DNA of 64,000 nt, from NCBI GenBank assembly GCA_013397845.1, contig VZTG01008545.1, forward strand, positions 1,457,907-1,521,906, read 5' to 3'. Position 1 is the stretch's first letter, and each line of letters opens with the position of its first letter. The DNA is from Melanocharis versteri (taxonomy: Eukaryota; Chordata; Aves; Passeriformes; Melanocharitidae). The position numbers and the translations under genes were made by a program. Shown here in pieces: positions 37,186-50,600 of this stretch. The notes beneath the pieces were generated by a model. That model did not search any database. It had not been told where the DNA came from and saw only the letters and a list, made by a program, of their open reading frames with translations.

Positions 37186-38648
37186 CTGTTACAAAGGAAA
37201 AGAAAGAGGTTACAAAGGCATTTCAATCCCTGACACGCAGGCTGAACAGCAGTTCATTGGGAACACCGCGTGTCTCCATACTGAGCTGGTTTTACTCGGT
37301 ACTCCTGGCAAGCACCAAGCTGGACCCTCCCTGCTCATGTAAACCAGAAAATGCTGTAGGTGAGGAGGATTTACAGAGCCTGGAATCTCACCAAAATGAC
37401 CTCCTTCGCAGAATAACACAGGCTTTGCATTCTTGGGTTTCATCCAAGAAGAGGTGTCTGATTAAATCATTCACTCTTTACATTTAAATTCCATGGATCA
37501 GTTTCATGAAGAACCTGGGCCAGTGACCAAGCTGTCAAGAGCTGGGTCAGGGGCCCACGTTTTGTGAAAAACCAACATCCCAAAGGTGAAAAAATTCTTA
37601 AGCTTGTTGCAGATTAATTTAAAAAAAAAAAAAAAAAAAAAAGGATTTGTGAGACAGCTGCCTCACAGGTCTGATTAGACTGAGCCAGATGACAAGTTGG
37701 GCATTATTTTGTCTTGCCTTTGACTGAGATTTTGGGAAGACACAAAAGGAAAAAAAAGACCAATTATGAATATTCTGGGAATTCAAGAAAATCAGGAAGA
37801 GTGGGTCATCAGGATTTTTTCCAGTGATCATTTAATGTCCCTTAAATAGGGTGACATGAAGGGCTGATGAGGAAGAGTCTCTGCTGGGATCCTCAGTTGC
37901 AGGGAGAGGTCCTGCTCTGGGGGTAGAGGTCTGAGCTACAGGCTGCTTGTCCACATGTCCTTTCTTTTGGTATATTTTTAGTGGGATTGCCATATATTCA
38001 CTAAATGCTACAACAGACAATGTGATACAATGCAACGAGAAGTATTAGAAAATAAAACTGAAGGGAGAGCAGTAATTTCTCCCTTCACACAGCACCTTTC
38101 ATTCGAGGATTGCAGTAATCCTTGCAACCCTTGTAAATACGAGACCACCATCAGTTAGGTAATATTATAAACAAATTTTATAAGCTGCTATGTTGAGACA
38201 TAGGAGCCTACAATTTCTAAAAAATCAAATCTAAATTGAGACTGCCAGGCTCCCATTTAGGTACCAACAGTCTGCTACCCTACACCACTGAGTTCCTGAC
38301 CTGCAGCACAGACAGGAATGAGAGCTGGTGAGTAGTGTTAAAACAGTAATTTATTCAGGTTGGCTAAATAAGAGTTTAAAGGCTTCTGTTTTATTTTTAG
38401 ATCTCAGCCAGAGAGGTGAAGCCACAGGCCCCAACCATACAGCTGGCAGCAGGCGCAAAGAGCTTCATTCTCGATTCCTCACCATTGCAAATCTCAGCAT
38501 CTTCTCAAAATCTCAAATCTCTTTATAGAGACACTTCCCATTCCCCTATCTTGTAGACAAGCTACAAATAAAGGCAGAGAGAACGGGCCAGTGGTTTGGT
38601 CTCCTTAACTGCACTGCTGTGAGTAACTAGGGCTGGTGAACACGTTAC
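37186..38648 (-). other. PCBD2: PCBD2 intron between the last two coding exons
   Basis: A 1,463-base intron with a GT donor at 38648-38647 and an AG acceptor at 37187-37186, phase 0. It includes a run of 22 A around 37621-37642 on the plus strand and no recognised gene. Confidence 0.9.
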
Positions 38649-38729
38649 CTTGCTGTAGACATTAAACCACTCCGGGTGGTGATTCATCTTCTCTGCTTGT
38701 AGAGCAACACGTGTCATAAATCCAAAAGC
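38649..38729 (-). CDS. PCBD2: PCBD2 internal coding exon with the active-site histidines
   Basis: Codes for 27 residues, [20 protein letters not shown] then WFNVYSK. It contains the HHPEW signature, whose two adjacent histidines are catalytic/pterin-binding in the dehydratase family. Splice signals are clean: acceptor CCTAG at the 5' side, donor GTAACG at the 3' side. Both junctions are phase 0. The helix [15 protein letters not shown] is the one that makes the dimer/HNF1 contact in the family. All key residues are intact, so the gene appears functional. Confidence 0.97.
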
Positions 38730-40839
38730 CTAGGGAAAGAGAGAGCAAAGAGGAAAATACTCCTCCACCTGCCAGGATCGGCAGTGGATTGGCAAGATTC
38801 ACTCCAAAATCTCGAAATCTCCTCAGGATGCCTCAGATGGCTGCACCTTGGGTTTGTGCATGCTAAACAGGCATTTGAACTTCTCATGCCACTGATGCAT
38901 TTCCCAACACGGCTGAAATGCTCTCCTGTAGACCCTGGTAAATCACTCTGCTCAATGTGACTTAGCCCAGGACTCAAAGCTATTGCATGACAGCAACGAT
39001 TTTATCTCTGACATCAGCAGGGATTTTAAATATCCATCCCAAGTCCCCCATCCCCTACTGCATCTTAGAAACGTGCCATTTCTAATTAAGCACCATGACA
39101 CAGTATGACCAACCCTGCTTCCAGAAACACATCCCTCCATTTAACCATTTTTGCTATTTATTTTCCTGGGGATAAAAAGACAGCAAGTGGGTCTGCCCCT
39201 CTGCTTTATGAGACATTCTCCCTTTAAATGAGTTAAAATAGGTTTTCCAATCCTCTGTCCCTACATGCTCCCCCAGGATGCAGGTTTTATCATAGGCTCA
39301 AAAGGAAAATAATAGCAGGCCCTTGCCAAAATACTTAGGAGCAAATCACTGCATTATAAAGAAAATTAGAATGTCCATGCAAATCAAGACTGTAATTATG
39401 CAGTGGGGCCCGAAGGGCCTGGGAGCGTGAGCAGGATGCCTCAGCAGCAGGCTTTGTTCATACCGGGCTCCATCCACCGGGTTCAGGACTTGAATTAACA
39501 TGCAAAGCTGAAGGAACATCCACGTTACAGTCTGGTTCAGATTATAATACAACAAGCTCCACAAAACCCTACCTGATTTAGGTAGGTTTTTAGTGCTAAT
39601 TTATGGAAGAGAATGTATATAGCCTGCATTCCACCAAGCGATGGCCATTTCAAACAAACATGTGGTCAATGAATAACATATAATGGTTGATAATAGTTTC
39701 AAGTCTTTTTCTCTCTCACAAATTGCAAAAACCTTTAAGGAAAAAAAAAGAATTGGTGCCTGGATGAAGAATGACTTTGTTAGTCGCTTTGCCAGTCAAA
39801 TGAATGCAAATGTTATAATCAGAGAAAATCATTCCAATGAGGTCTGTCATTTGGAAATCACCAAACTGTCAGCAATTAAAAAGCTTTTTTTCTTTGACCC
39901 AAGAGCTTTCCAAAATTCAGAAGAATCTAACTTCCCTTGAAGCTCTCGCTTGGTTTAGTTTTACTTTGAGTGAACAATTACTTTTAAAAATTTACCCATG
40001 TTTCAGCAGCATGTTTTGAAGTAAAATGCTGCAAGTTGTGCATCAGATGTTAGCAATGATTTGGAAAACTTCTCCATTAATAGTGTTGATTTAAATGTTT
40101 TTAGAGTGTGCATGGGCTTAATAAGAACGCTATTTCCAACACAGCAATCTATACACAGAAATGTCCTCCAAAGTTTAAAACGGTGATGTGTCTGTAACCA
40201 AATTGCCTTTACAGAAACAAATAGCAAGGGAAAAAATAAGAATAAATTTATAAAACCCCCTGGCAGGTTTGTGTATGCCCTACTGGTGCCTGTGTGTTCA
40301 CCCCAGGAGCTCACCCACCCATGCACAGATCCAGGTCACACTGCAAACACGGTCACTGATGGTGAGACAATAATCAGCACTCCAACGAAAGCACAAAGAG
40401 AAATTCACGAGCAAATGACTCCAAAAAATCAGGCCTCTGTAGGCCTTCCTCCACACTTCAGATGACAAATCCTCCTCATCAGTGGACTACCAAATCCCCC
40501 CAGTCAGTGCACCAACATGACATCCCACTACCTCTTCCCCACAGAGTAGAGTCTCCAGCTGGATAAAATGGACATCGGTCATAAAACTGTTCATCCTGCC
40601 AAAGACTGCTCACCTTGAGGCTGTCCAGCTCATGAAAAGGAATAAATTCCAGCACAGAGGACTCTCCCCAGGATACATCTTGCCACTTGTAGCTCCAGCT
40701 GCCCGCAACTGTCCCCACCACGGCAATCCAGTGTCACAGTGAAGGACGAAACCTGCCCGCCTTCGTGCATGCCCTGCTCTGCTCGGAGACGTTCTCCCTC
40801 ATTGCACATTACCCGCTGCAACTTACTCCTTGCATTTTA

Positions 40840-41290
40840 GTTTACTTTAATTACACACAAAATGTATCTCTCACTAAAAAAATGAGCTATGGTTCCACTG
40901 AGCAATTTCACCAACACGATCTCCATTAAGGTCTTAAATACTTCCTTTGCTAATTAAATGAATTGGAATGCTATTGTTTATTAATCACCTTTATATTTAT
41001 AGAGCCTTAACCTTTCTTTGGGAAAATACAACTGGCTCTGGAAGGAAAAGATATTTAGGTTTGATTAGATATGAAAACACTATTACACAAAATCAGTTTG
41101 GACATTTCTTCACGTCTTGAAACTTGATCGGTAATTTGGTCTAATTGGTGATCAAGGAAACTATCTTGTGATCAATTAAAGTAATTACCGCATTCCGGCA
41201 ACAAAACCAACCTTAATTTGAGCAGGAGTCTGCACTTCTTCAACTTTAATTAAAAATAATGAAAATTATTATGCAGTCTGCAGTGCAAGA
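40840..41290. promoter_or_regulatory. Candidate enhancer: TAAT-dense AT-rich element
   Basis: At least a dozen homeodomain-type TAAT/ATTA cores lie within about 450 bases of non-repeat sequence. These include CTAATTGG, CAATTAAAG, GTAATTACC and TTTAATTAAA. An imperfect inverted repeat flanked by CTTGATC (41123-41129) and GATCAAG (41150-41156) lies inside. This composition is typical of conserved developmental enhancers. Conservation itself was not tested. Confidence 0.35.
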
Positions 41291-44200
41291 TCATTGTCAA
41301 GACTGCAGTAGTGGGCAGAGTTTATCAGACCATCACACATTTCTTGATGAAAGTGGGAAAACTACTTCACTCATGACAGTGAGACCCAACACAGTCTTGA
41401 CTTTCACTCTATTAATAACAGGGATCTGCAGTCCCTTGGCCCTTAATGAGAACTTTTCCTGATTTTTCCTTCAAAAATAAAAAGACAGGAGAAAGAAAGG
41501 TGTTGTGCATTTTCTAGAAGCCATAAAGAAATATTAAAAGAGACTTCGATGTAGTAAATACTATTAAGTATTCCGGTTTTTCTGTAAAAGGCATATTAGA
41601 CACATCTTTAACCTAACCGTTTTAGGACATTTGGGCTAAAATAGTATCCAGACATTCAGAGAACTCCACACAAGTAGATCACACCACCCAAGGGGTGGCA
41701 GAATGCAGAGTCCCTGTAACGAACCATGAAGAGCAATGTACATAAGGAGTGAAGCAATCCTGCACAGACAAGATGCCTTGGGTGCGCTGGTACATCTCTT
41801 CCCTTCATGTCTTTTAAGATCATGAAAGAAGGAACTAAAAATTAATGGTGTTTCAGTTGTAGCATCGTATCTAAAATGTTTCTTAAATACTAGCAGCCCT
41901 AATATGTCTCCATGAGATAAAATCAGGGCTACTCTTAGAAGAACAAGTTAACCTAAAAAAGTGAAAAAACCCCAAGGTAAACTTTAAAGAATTCAGCTAT
42001 CTCATAATGTTTTGTGACTGGCCAAGCTGCTCTTGAAACTGATATAATCCACTATCACCAAATAAGACTTAATGTTACTTTTGTTTCCTGAGAATGGGAA
42101 AACCAGGGCCAGACACTTTGCTGTCAAAAGTGGGAGGAAAGATGAAATTCCATCCACCCCTCTGCTCCGCACAGCGCTGCACAGCTCTGGGAGAACTGCA
42201 GGATCCCAGAGCTAATCTGCTATTATTCTTCCTTTCACACTTCTTAAGCAAGGAATCCATTCATCTTAATACTTTTTAAACCTGCTGCTTTTGTACAATG
42301 CTTGCCAACATTATCTTGATGAGTTATACATCAAAGGCCCACAGGTCGTTGTGTCGTGCTCATACATCACCCACCGCAAGTCCCTGGTGATGGATCACCC
42401 CCGTGCATCTCCAGAAGAAAGCAGCTGACAGTACTTGACTCGAAAGTGGAGATATTTAAAAAAAACAGCTGAAAGACTCAACAATAGAACCATGAACACT
42501 TTTTATTTGTTTGTTTTAAAATGAAGTGTGCACTCAGGCTTCTTAAATCCTCTGGACACCCAGCCAAGGAAAGCATGTGCTAATCACAAGTACATTAAGG
42601 TTTCTGCCTCCCATCTGTCATTATAACGCTGGAGGTAGCATTAACCCTGACCTTCTGCAATGCGAGGGCTACCTGTCTTCCCTTCCCCCGCCAGCCAGGC
42701 TGCATCTGTACCATTTATCAGTGGGAAATTAATAAATTACTCAGGTTACAGTGACACTGTCATACAGGAGATGACTACACCTCACCCAAGCAAAAAGTAC
42801 CCAGGGTACAGCACGTATTCTTCTTAGCAGTTTGACACTTGTAATGATAAAATCAAATCATTAAGGTTCACTCCCAAACTCCAGAAGCTTTCACATATCA
42901 AGCTGACATTACTACCTAACTGTGAGCTACAAGCCAGCAGATAACAGGAAAAAGTTCTTTAACATCAAGCTATTTTAAGTCAGGATTAGCTACTAGTAAC
43001 GAGGGCTGTCACGACATTTTCTCTTGTGCTCTCAGGAAAAAACTGGAGTTTGTCTTATTTTTATTCTATTTACTACATCACTAAATACTTTTATCATATA
43101 AATACGCATAAATCATGTCACAAAGCTACACTCTTTATCTGAAAATGACAACATAGTTAAAACACAAAAAAAGAGGAATCTAGCTAGTATTTAGGAAGGT
43201 GATGGCAGCACAGAAGGACAGGTATTCATTCCCAAAACTACGTGCCCATTTTGGGATTCTTCCCTGTTGGCATCATCAATCTGCCTGAACCATCCTCAGA
43301 GACAGTGGATCCACACGGCATTAGATGTTTTCCTCCTGTGTCTGGATTCATATACAACATAAATCAGGTGAACACCTTCTCATTGCTCTCCCCCTTTTTA
43401 ACATCAGGCCATGAACAGCGGGACAGTAATTAAGAATCCAAATAACCATGCACCAAAATAGAGTTAAACTCAGGTTACTCATGTCCCCCATCTCTCTGCT
43501 GAGGCTTCAAGGCATGGACAAGGCAGACTGTGCCTACAATTCTCTACTCCCTCCATTCCACCCCATCCTGGCATGGGCAGCCAGCAGGGTCTGAAGGTGA
43601 ACAACACTGGTAGAAATTTGGTTTTCTCCTCGTTAATAGCTTGAGCAGCAAAATATTGTGAACAGAGGCAACCCTCTCATTCCACAGCATCACTTGTGAC
43701 TGCGGAAAGCAATGCTCTTAACTCTGAAGGATACTAATGAGGGGAAAGGACGGAAGAATAATACTACAGACACACTGGACTGAGATGCCATTTCTGTTTT
43801 CACAGCAATATCTGAAACTGTAAAAACCCCCACAACTCCAATTTCCAACTGAATTGTCAATGCTTTTCTGTGTTTACAATGTTCTTTGAAAATCCAGAGC
43901 TGACCACTCACATCCCTGTACTTATCTGCATATATCATTTACACAAAAGTGCAATGCTGCTTTATACTCTAAAAAAAGTTACCTATTTACATTCCTATTG
44001 CAGCTGTAAACATTGCTCTCTGTGTTAGATGGGCAGCAGAGAACGTGCAAACCTTTACACCATGTTCTCCAAAAGAACGCTGTTTCTGTCTCCCAACACT
44101 TGTTTACAATTATGTCAGTGAAGAAACTAGCTTGCCAGCTCTATATCAAACATTTTTGACAGCAAAAGCACAAACACTGATCTATTCTAAGTAGTTTGCC

Positions 44201-44900
44201 ACTCTATGTAATCTTGGAAAAGGCATTCTTGCCTTTGATTCTAAAAATGTTTATACTTCGTACATTATGCAAATAGTTTTTATATATTAAGAAATAATGC
44301 CAGCAAAGCTCAAGTTAAATTAAATTCTTCAACAATAACCTTGCCAAAGCACTGATTTTCCTATTAAAAAAATTATTCCAATTTGTTGATCTTACATTGG
44401 ATGAAACATACTGTAACAATCTTCATAATTTATGTCCTGTTGGGACACTATGATTTAAAGTAACATAATACAGACCAGCATCACTGCTAATCTAAACCAC
44501 CTGACCAGATAAACAACAGTTTCCCCTTCTCTCTTCACCAAGGGTATTTCTGTTTATTGTCATATGATTTACCAATTTGAAGAACATGAAGAATAAATGG
44601 AGGCAGAGAGGAGTGGAGCTGGGAGGCACAGCCTTGCCTTGATGGGGACGTTTCTCACACAGGTACCGGTACAATGTCAAGAGCCGCAGGAGATGACAGA
44701 AGGCAATTTCAGGAATGCTGTCCCAGGAAAAGCCCACGCTGCTTGTGGCAAAGGGAAGTTTGCACTCGCTCAGCACCCTCTAGACCCACTGCAGCACTAG
44801 ACACAACACAGTTCTGACAGTGCTTGAGATGCAGCTCTCCAAAGGGATCGGAGTTCAAGGCTTCATCTTCCTAGCTCAGCAGAGACCTAAGCTATGACAT

Positions 44901-45160
44901 CACAGAATCGGGATGACAGAATGGTTTGGGTTCGAAGGCACTTTAAACACCATCTAGTTGTAATCCCCTGCCACAGGCAGAAACATCTTCCACTATCCCA
45001 GGGTGCTCCAAGCCCCATCCAACCTGGATTTGAACACTTCCAGGGATGGGGCATTCACAGCTTTTCTGGGCAACCTGTGCCAGGGCCTCGTCACCCTCAC
45101 AGGGAAGAATATCTTCCTAATAGCCAATCTAAATCTACCCTCTTTCATCTTAAAACCATT
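44901..45160 (-). mobile_element. CR1 LINE 3'-end fragment
   Basis: Reverse-complement CR1 tail from GACAGAATGGTTTGGGTTCG through TTTCTGGGCAACCTGTGCCA to TCTAAATCTACCCTC. 5'-truncated. Confidence 0.95.
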
Positions 45161-48100
45161 AACAGTCATAAAGCAGATGCAAGTGTTATTTGCCCCATCT
45201 GAGATTCAACTGGTTTGAAAAGCAAATCCAAGTATTTTGCTAAGGTTGATGGACACGGATCAGTGCAAGGAAAGGGACTTTGAGGAAAGTAGAGAGCATT
45301 CAGCTGCTGCACTTAAATTCTGCTCCTTGCTTTGCTCTCCTCTTCCTCTCAAGCTCATTAAGTACGTAAAAACCCTTCTGTGCAATCTGCACAACAAACC
45401 TCAACCTGATCTCTTCTAAGCCTGTTTATATCAAGATTTTTAACAACTGCTGAATTTAGGCCTTCTTTCTCTTACTGGTAATAATAAAACACAAAATGTC
45501 ACACTTCTTCATCACATCTTGACTTTTCCAGCAGCCTCCATGCTGAGGATCTTTTTTCCTATCCTCCTTTTTATTATGATAAGTGATTGCACCTGGCTTT
45601 CGTGAACAGAACACAGATAATATTCTCGGTGATTCAATGAACAGACTTCACACCAAAATTAATCACCCGTTCCACCCAAAAGATTTATAGACTTGATGGA
45701 GTAGAAGTGAGAGAACATGGAGATGTCGTAAGGCAGCATAAAAACTTCCTGGAAGTGATAAACGTTTCAATGCCAATACAACCATATTACAAAATACATT
45801 CATTTGTTTATAGGTAAATGAATATAATTATAGTTGCCCGTAACAACTTCTGCAAAATAAGTAGATACCCTAAGTCCCAACCAAACCTGGAACTGGGTAA
45901 TGTGGTATTTGGGATGCATCATTTCATACTGAAATATTCAAAAGAAATGCTTTAATTTTTCCTTTTTTTTCCTCCAGTCTCTCAGCACTTATAAACACAG
46001 ACTTATAAATATTATTTTATTTATGAAAAATTGTAGATCTCTAAATTACATTTTCCAGAAAAAAGAGGGAAATAATCCCAGGTTTCAGGACTGAACTAGA
46101 ACATGGAAGAAATCCTCCAGACACGTCATAATCTAATGCGGCTCTCCACCTCCCAATCCATTTTTGTGTGCTTTGTGTTAAAAAACGGAATATAAAGGTT
46201 GCACTTAGGAGGTTTGCACCAAATAAAATAGCTATTTCAAGAAACACGACTTTTAAAAATGAGCTTTTTGCACCCTACCTAAAAACATGAAATAACACAG
46301 TGAAGTCCCCATTAACTGAGCACCTGCTAAAGTAATCAGGCACTTAAAATAATAAACTCTCTTGGCTGTACAACCGAAAGAACAATGATAATTTGACTTG
46401 TTAAAGCTAATGTTTGGTCCAGCAAATCAAACCCCTGGCTGTACCAAAATAAAGCCATCACACAAACCACTATAAAAATAAAGTAGTAACAAGATGCTGG
46501 GAGTCCCCAGTTCCAATCTTTTGAATTCAGGCACCTGAGCCCTCTGCTAAGGCAGAGGGCAATGAATCATCCTCGACAGCACAGTGCCAGCCCATGACAT
46601 GAAGGTATCATAAACGAGAGCAAATCAGAATTAATTTAAGTGAATGCTCCACTTCTAAAAGTTTCTCCAACCCTCTGGCTTTTACAGAGTGCAGGTATGG
46701 TGTAGAAGAACAGAGAAGTTCATTATCCCATCATGCTGCATTTTGGTTGAAACAGATTTGACTGGAACAGAACAAAATATTCCGCTATTTTCCCCAATGT
46801 TTGTTTTTACTCATATGCGAAGGAATGATTTCATTCTGTAGACATGAAAGTGAAGTTCACATGCCATCCATGCTGTTGATAACACAGGGATGCTCAGACA
46901 GAATTCTCCTTGGTCTTTTGGCCAACATTACACATACTATCAGTTTAATATCCAAGATCTTCTCTGCTGAGCATCCAAGGGCAATAATATCCTGCCTCTG
47001 ATAATCCTCTAAATCTCTGCCATTTATGATGCTAAGAACACATCAAAGAGTGATAAGAAAGGCTTTGCTTTATGATGGATTAAGAGAAGAAGAAGTTGGT
47101 CTCATGACCATTTCATCTTCCACTATCCTGTCAGCTTTTTTGGTTTAGTTTGTTTTTTTAAAGACAAATTCAGCCATTCAAACATGCAACAGAGAAAACA
47201 TGACGGAGATGTGAGGAATTTGGACAGGTCTTCCCGTCATTCTCTTGGCCAAGCCAGAAGCTAAAAAAACCTAAAGATCTGCAATAAAGCAAAGTAAGGA
47301 CCACTTACTGCAGATCCAGTCAGGGAAACATTTCACTCAACTGAATTGTACTATCAGAACGGGTTTTAATGTTTGGATACCTTTTATAGTAGAAGAGTTT
47401 AGACGATACATAGCGGCAGTGAACTCAGCAGGAGACTCACCTGGGCCAGCACTGGCAAGCTGCTAATTTATACTGCACCATAAAATTCAAATGTTATTTT
47501 GCAAACAAGACATTTAAAGACTAGAAACAACAGATCATTCAGAAAAAAAGAGTAGGACAGACCAAGCATCTTCCCAGACAAGATGGGGCATCCTTCAAGC
47601 TCCGTACAGTCAGGTCCCCTTGCCTGGTCTGCCATGCCCACTGTTCCCTCTGGGATCTGTAGGTCACCTCGACCTGAGCCTCATCTCTTGTCTCTGCTAT
47701 TTGGAAGAATGGCTGGAGCAGGTCACAGAGAAAAGGATAAAAGCAGCTATACTAAGTTTTGTTATTAAGGACAAGGCTCACCTAACTGCCAACAATTCAT
47801 ATACTCAACCTGCACTTAGCATTATCCACTGTCTTCAGACCCCTTCTTATGCTCCAAGCAAATGCCTGGAAGTATGTTAGATGAGCAATATGTTGAGAAG
47901 TTCCATGGGTTTTTTGTTGGTTGTTTTTTTACCAGAACACAAAGGCTTCTCTGGGCAACCTACACTGCTTCTATATTGGTACATCTGGAAACTGAGACAC
48001 AGGCTCAGGAGGGAAGGCAAATAGTAATTCTGAGTCCTCCAGTGAACATCAAATTTCTTTTAGAAATTCATATGTGCACACCACAAAGGGAAAGCCTCTG

Positions 48101-48599
48101 TACAACTCGTGGGTTTTTTGTTAGATTGAGCATTACAAGATGCATGCATAACATTCTGGGCTTATACAGTTAACAGTATTTTTGCTCACTACAAGCACCC
48201 AGCCATTGTAACACGGAGTAAATGTTCCCTCAACCAGGGACACCTTGGACATACACAGACATATATTTAACTGTCTGTTCTCATTCTCATCCCAGTCCGA
48301 GGAAAATCATGGTAGATCATGTAATCAGGACTTTTTCCTCTGATCCTAGGAATAGATAACGTTTTTTCCTTCAAAGGAACCTTAGCAACAAATAAACCCA
48401 GCAGTGCAGTGCTGACTCAGCACAGGGCTTCCCACCCATCACTGTGTTCCCACCAAACCCCTCCAAGACATCACAACCAGGTTCATGTTTGTTCAAAATG
48501 ACTTTTCATCTCAGCCAAACAAAACTAAAGGAATAAAAGGCAAGGGGAAAAGGAAGAAAGGAAGCTTTCCCCTGCAAAAAAACATGTGAAGTGGGCTTG

Positions 48600-49300
48600 C
48601 AGCTTTATAAAAGAGGGCTAAAAAGCCTCCACACGCCTCGCCCTGACAAACTACGGCCCTGCCAGTGGCTTTTCAGAGCAGATGTAACGTTTTAGCCAAA
48701 CGTGATTGTTTGTGAAAGAAATAATTCTGATCAAAACCCGAAATTGCAGCCAGCAGAAGAGCTGCACTTCGTCACGCTAATCCGCCCTGACGGGGAGCAG
48801 CGAGCGGAGATTCCTACTGCGAGAGGAGCAGATGCGAAAGGTCAGCACTGGCCCGCGACTTCAAACCCCTTAACGTGTAAAACAGTGTGCATTAAAGCCT
48901 GAACCGGCTCACGGCAGGATTAACGGATGTCCGCTAAGTGGGTTTGATGTGCTTTTGGTGAGTAATGGTTAATTTTGAAATAGGGGCGCTGTAGTTTTAT
49001 TTTAGTTTATTCTGCCAGCCGGAGTCCATTTTTAATTACAGCTGCAGAGAATAATATCCCAAAGTGTGTCGCTCCTTTGTGGGAGTATGAGAAAGTGAGA
49101 GCTGCTGGTGCTAAAGGCAATTTACGGTTTGAAACCGTAGGCAGGCGTTGCTCCAAAAGCAAGGGGATGCAAAAGGTTAAACAACCAGGATTGCATTTAA
49201 TCAGCATCATTCCAGTGCCCCCATAAAAATAACTTTTATTGCATAAAGGAGTTTTTGAGAAACCAGTTTTCCTCAACTGAGAAGATAAAAACATTCATCT
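48600..49300. promoter_or_regulatory. Candidate enhancer in the PCBD2 intron (CpG-retaining, palindrome)
   Basis: About 700 bases without CR1 or simple repeats. It keeps CpGs (ACGCTAATCCGCCC, GCGAGCGGAG), has TAAT-type motifs (GGTTAAT, TTTAATTAC, GCTAATCCG) and a perfect 17-base palindrome at 49123-49139. CTAATCC matches the bicoid/PITX-type TAATCC core. The mixture of retained CpG and homeodomain sites inside an AT-rich intron suggests selection, but this is inference. Confidence 0.4.
49123..49139. repeat. Perfect 17-base palindrome
   Basis: TACGGTTTGAAACCGTA: 8-base arms with a single G in the centre. It could be a dimeric transcription-factor site. Confidence 0.9.
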
Positions 49301-49993
49301 GAGTGACCATCTTCTTCAAAAGAGGCAGTCATACTTGCATTCTCCCAAATGAAGCTATTCAACTGAATTCAAACCCACTGAATTTTCCATTCATTTTCTG
49401 AAGGTGTTTTATCATGGAAAGTACCCAAACTGTAGCTAAAATTAGGTTGACCTGCTCCCATTTATCTCTTTGAGCACTGTCCACATGGCCGATAGAACAT
49501 TATTTGTTCCGTTTAATTGAAACAATCAATTTGTGCAGCCGAGAAAAAAAAGAGAAACATTTATTTTGCTACAAATCTACAAGACAGCTTGTGAGATCCA
49601 AAAGTAATTTTGACAAATAATTTCTTTCGCATTTTCAGATCAATGCATGCAACAAGCGTAAGACAAGTGCTGCAATAATTTTTACTTGAGTGATAATAAA
49701 TCCATCTGTTAAGAAAAGCATTTGTATTGGAGCCTACTGGAGAGCAGCCCAAAGGTCAACTGGGCAGATTTTAAGCAGTGGAGTGCATAAAGGGAGATAC
49801 AACAGGTCTGCTGAGGGGGGAAACTCAGCAATTAGAAACACCACACCCCAATAATTATAAATAATAAAATAATGTTTTTTTCTAGGGAGAAATATGACTT
49901 AGCTCATCAAGAAAATGAGTATGCCAAATTACAGTTAAGTCACAAAAAAAAAAAAACTGATGCAAGCTCTACCACAACCAGGATGTGACATGA

Positions 49994-50031
49994 TGATAAA
50001 GGAGATATGATAAAGGAGATAAAGGACATAT
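49994..50031 (+). repeat. Short imperfect GATAAAGGAGATAT repeat
   Basis: About three overlapping copies of a GATAAAGGA unit in a row. Minor local duplication. Confidence 0.75.
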
Positions 50032-50269
50032 GACCACTCCTGAGTCTTCAATTTAAAGATAATTATTTTTATTTAAATATGACTAATACTGTGACATTTT
50101 AAATAACCCCAGTGGCCTGATACCTCTGGCAGTGCCATGATGAAATTATTATGGTGACATGGATACTGTAACAGCACTTGTCACAGGCAGGTGGGACACA
50201 AGGGTGGTGGCATCTGCACACACAGACCCTGGCAAAGAGGAGATGGGATACACCACAGCACATAGAGGA

Positions 50270-50600
50270 ACCATCATCTAAAGGGGCTACAGGAGAGATG
50301 AGGAGGGACTTCTTACAAGGGCATGGAGTGACAGAACAAGGGGGAATGGCTTCACACTGACAGAGGGCAGGGTCAGATTGGATACTGGAATGAAATTCCT
50401 CCCTGTGAGGGTGGTGAGGTCCTGGCACAAGCTGCCCAGAGAAGCTCTGGCTACCCCATCCTTGGAAGTGTTCAAGGCCAGGTTGGAAGGGGCTTGGAGC
50501 AACGTGGTCTAGTGAAAAGTGTCTCTGTCCATGGCAGGGGTTCAGTACGAGATGAGCTTTGAGATCCCTTCCAAACCAAACCATTCTAGGATTCTATGGG
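50270..50600 (+). mobile_element. CR1 LINE 3'-end fragment
   Basis: Plus-orientation CR1 tail: CCCTGTGAGGGTGGTGAGGT, then CTGCCCAGAGAAGCTCTGG, then TTCCAAACCAAACCATTCTA and the terminal GATTCTATGG. 5'-truncated, about 330 bases. Confidence 0.95.
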
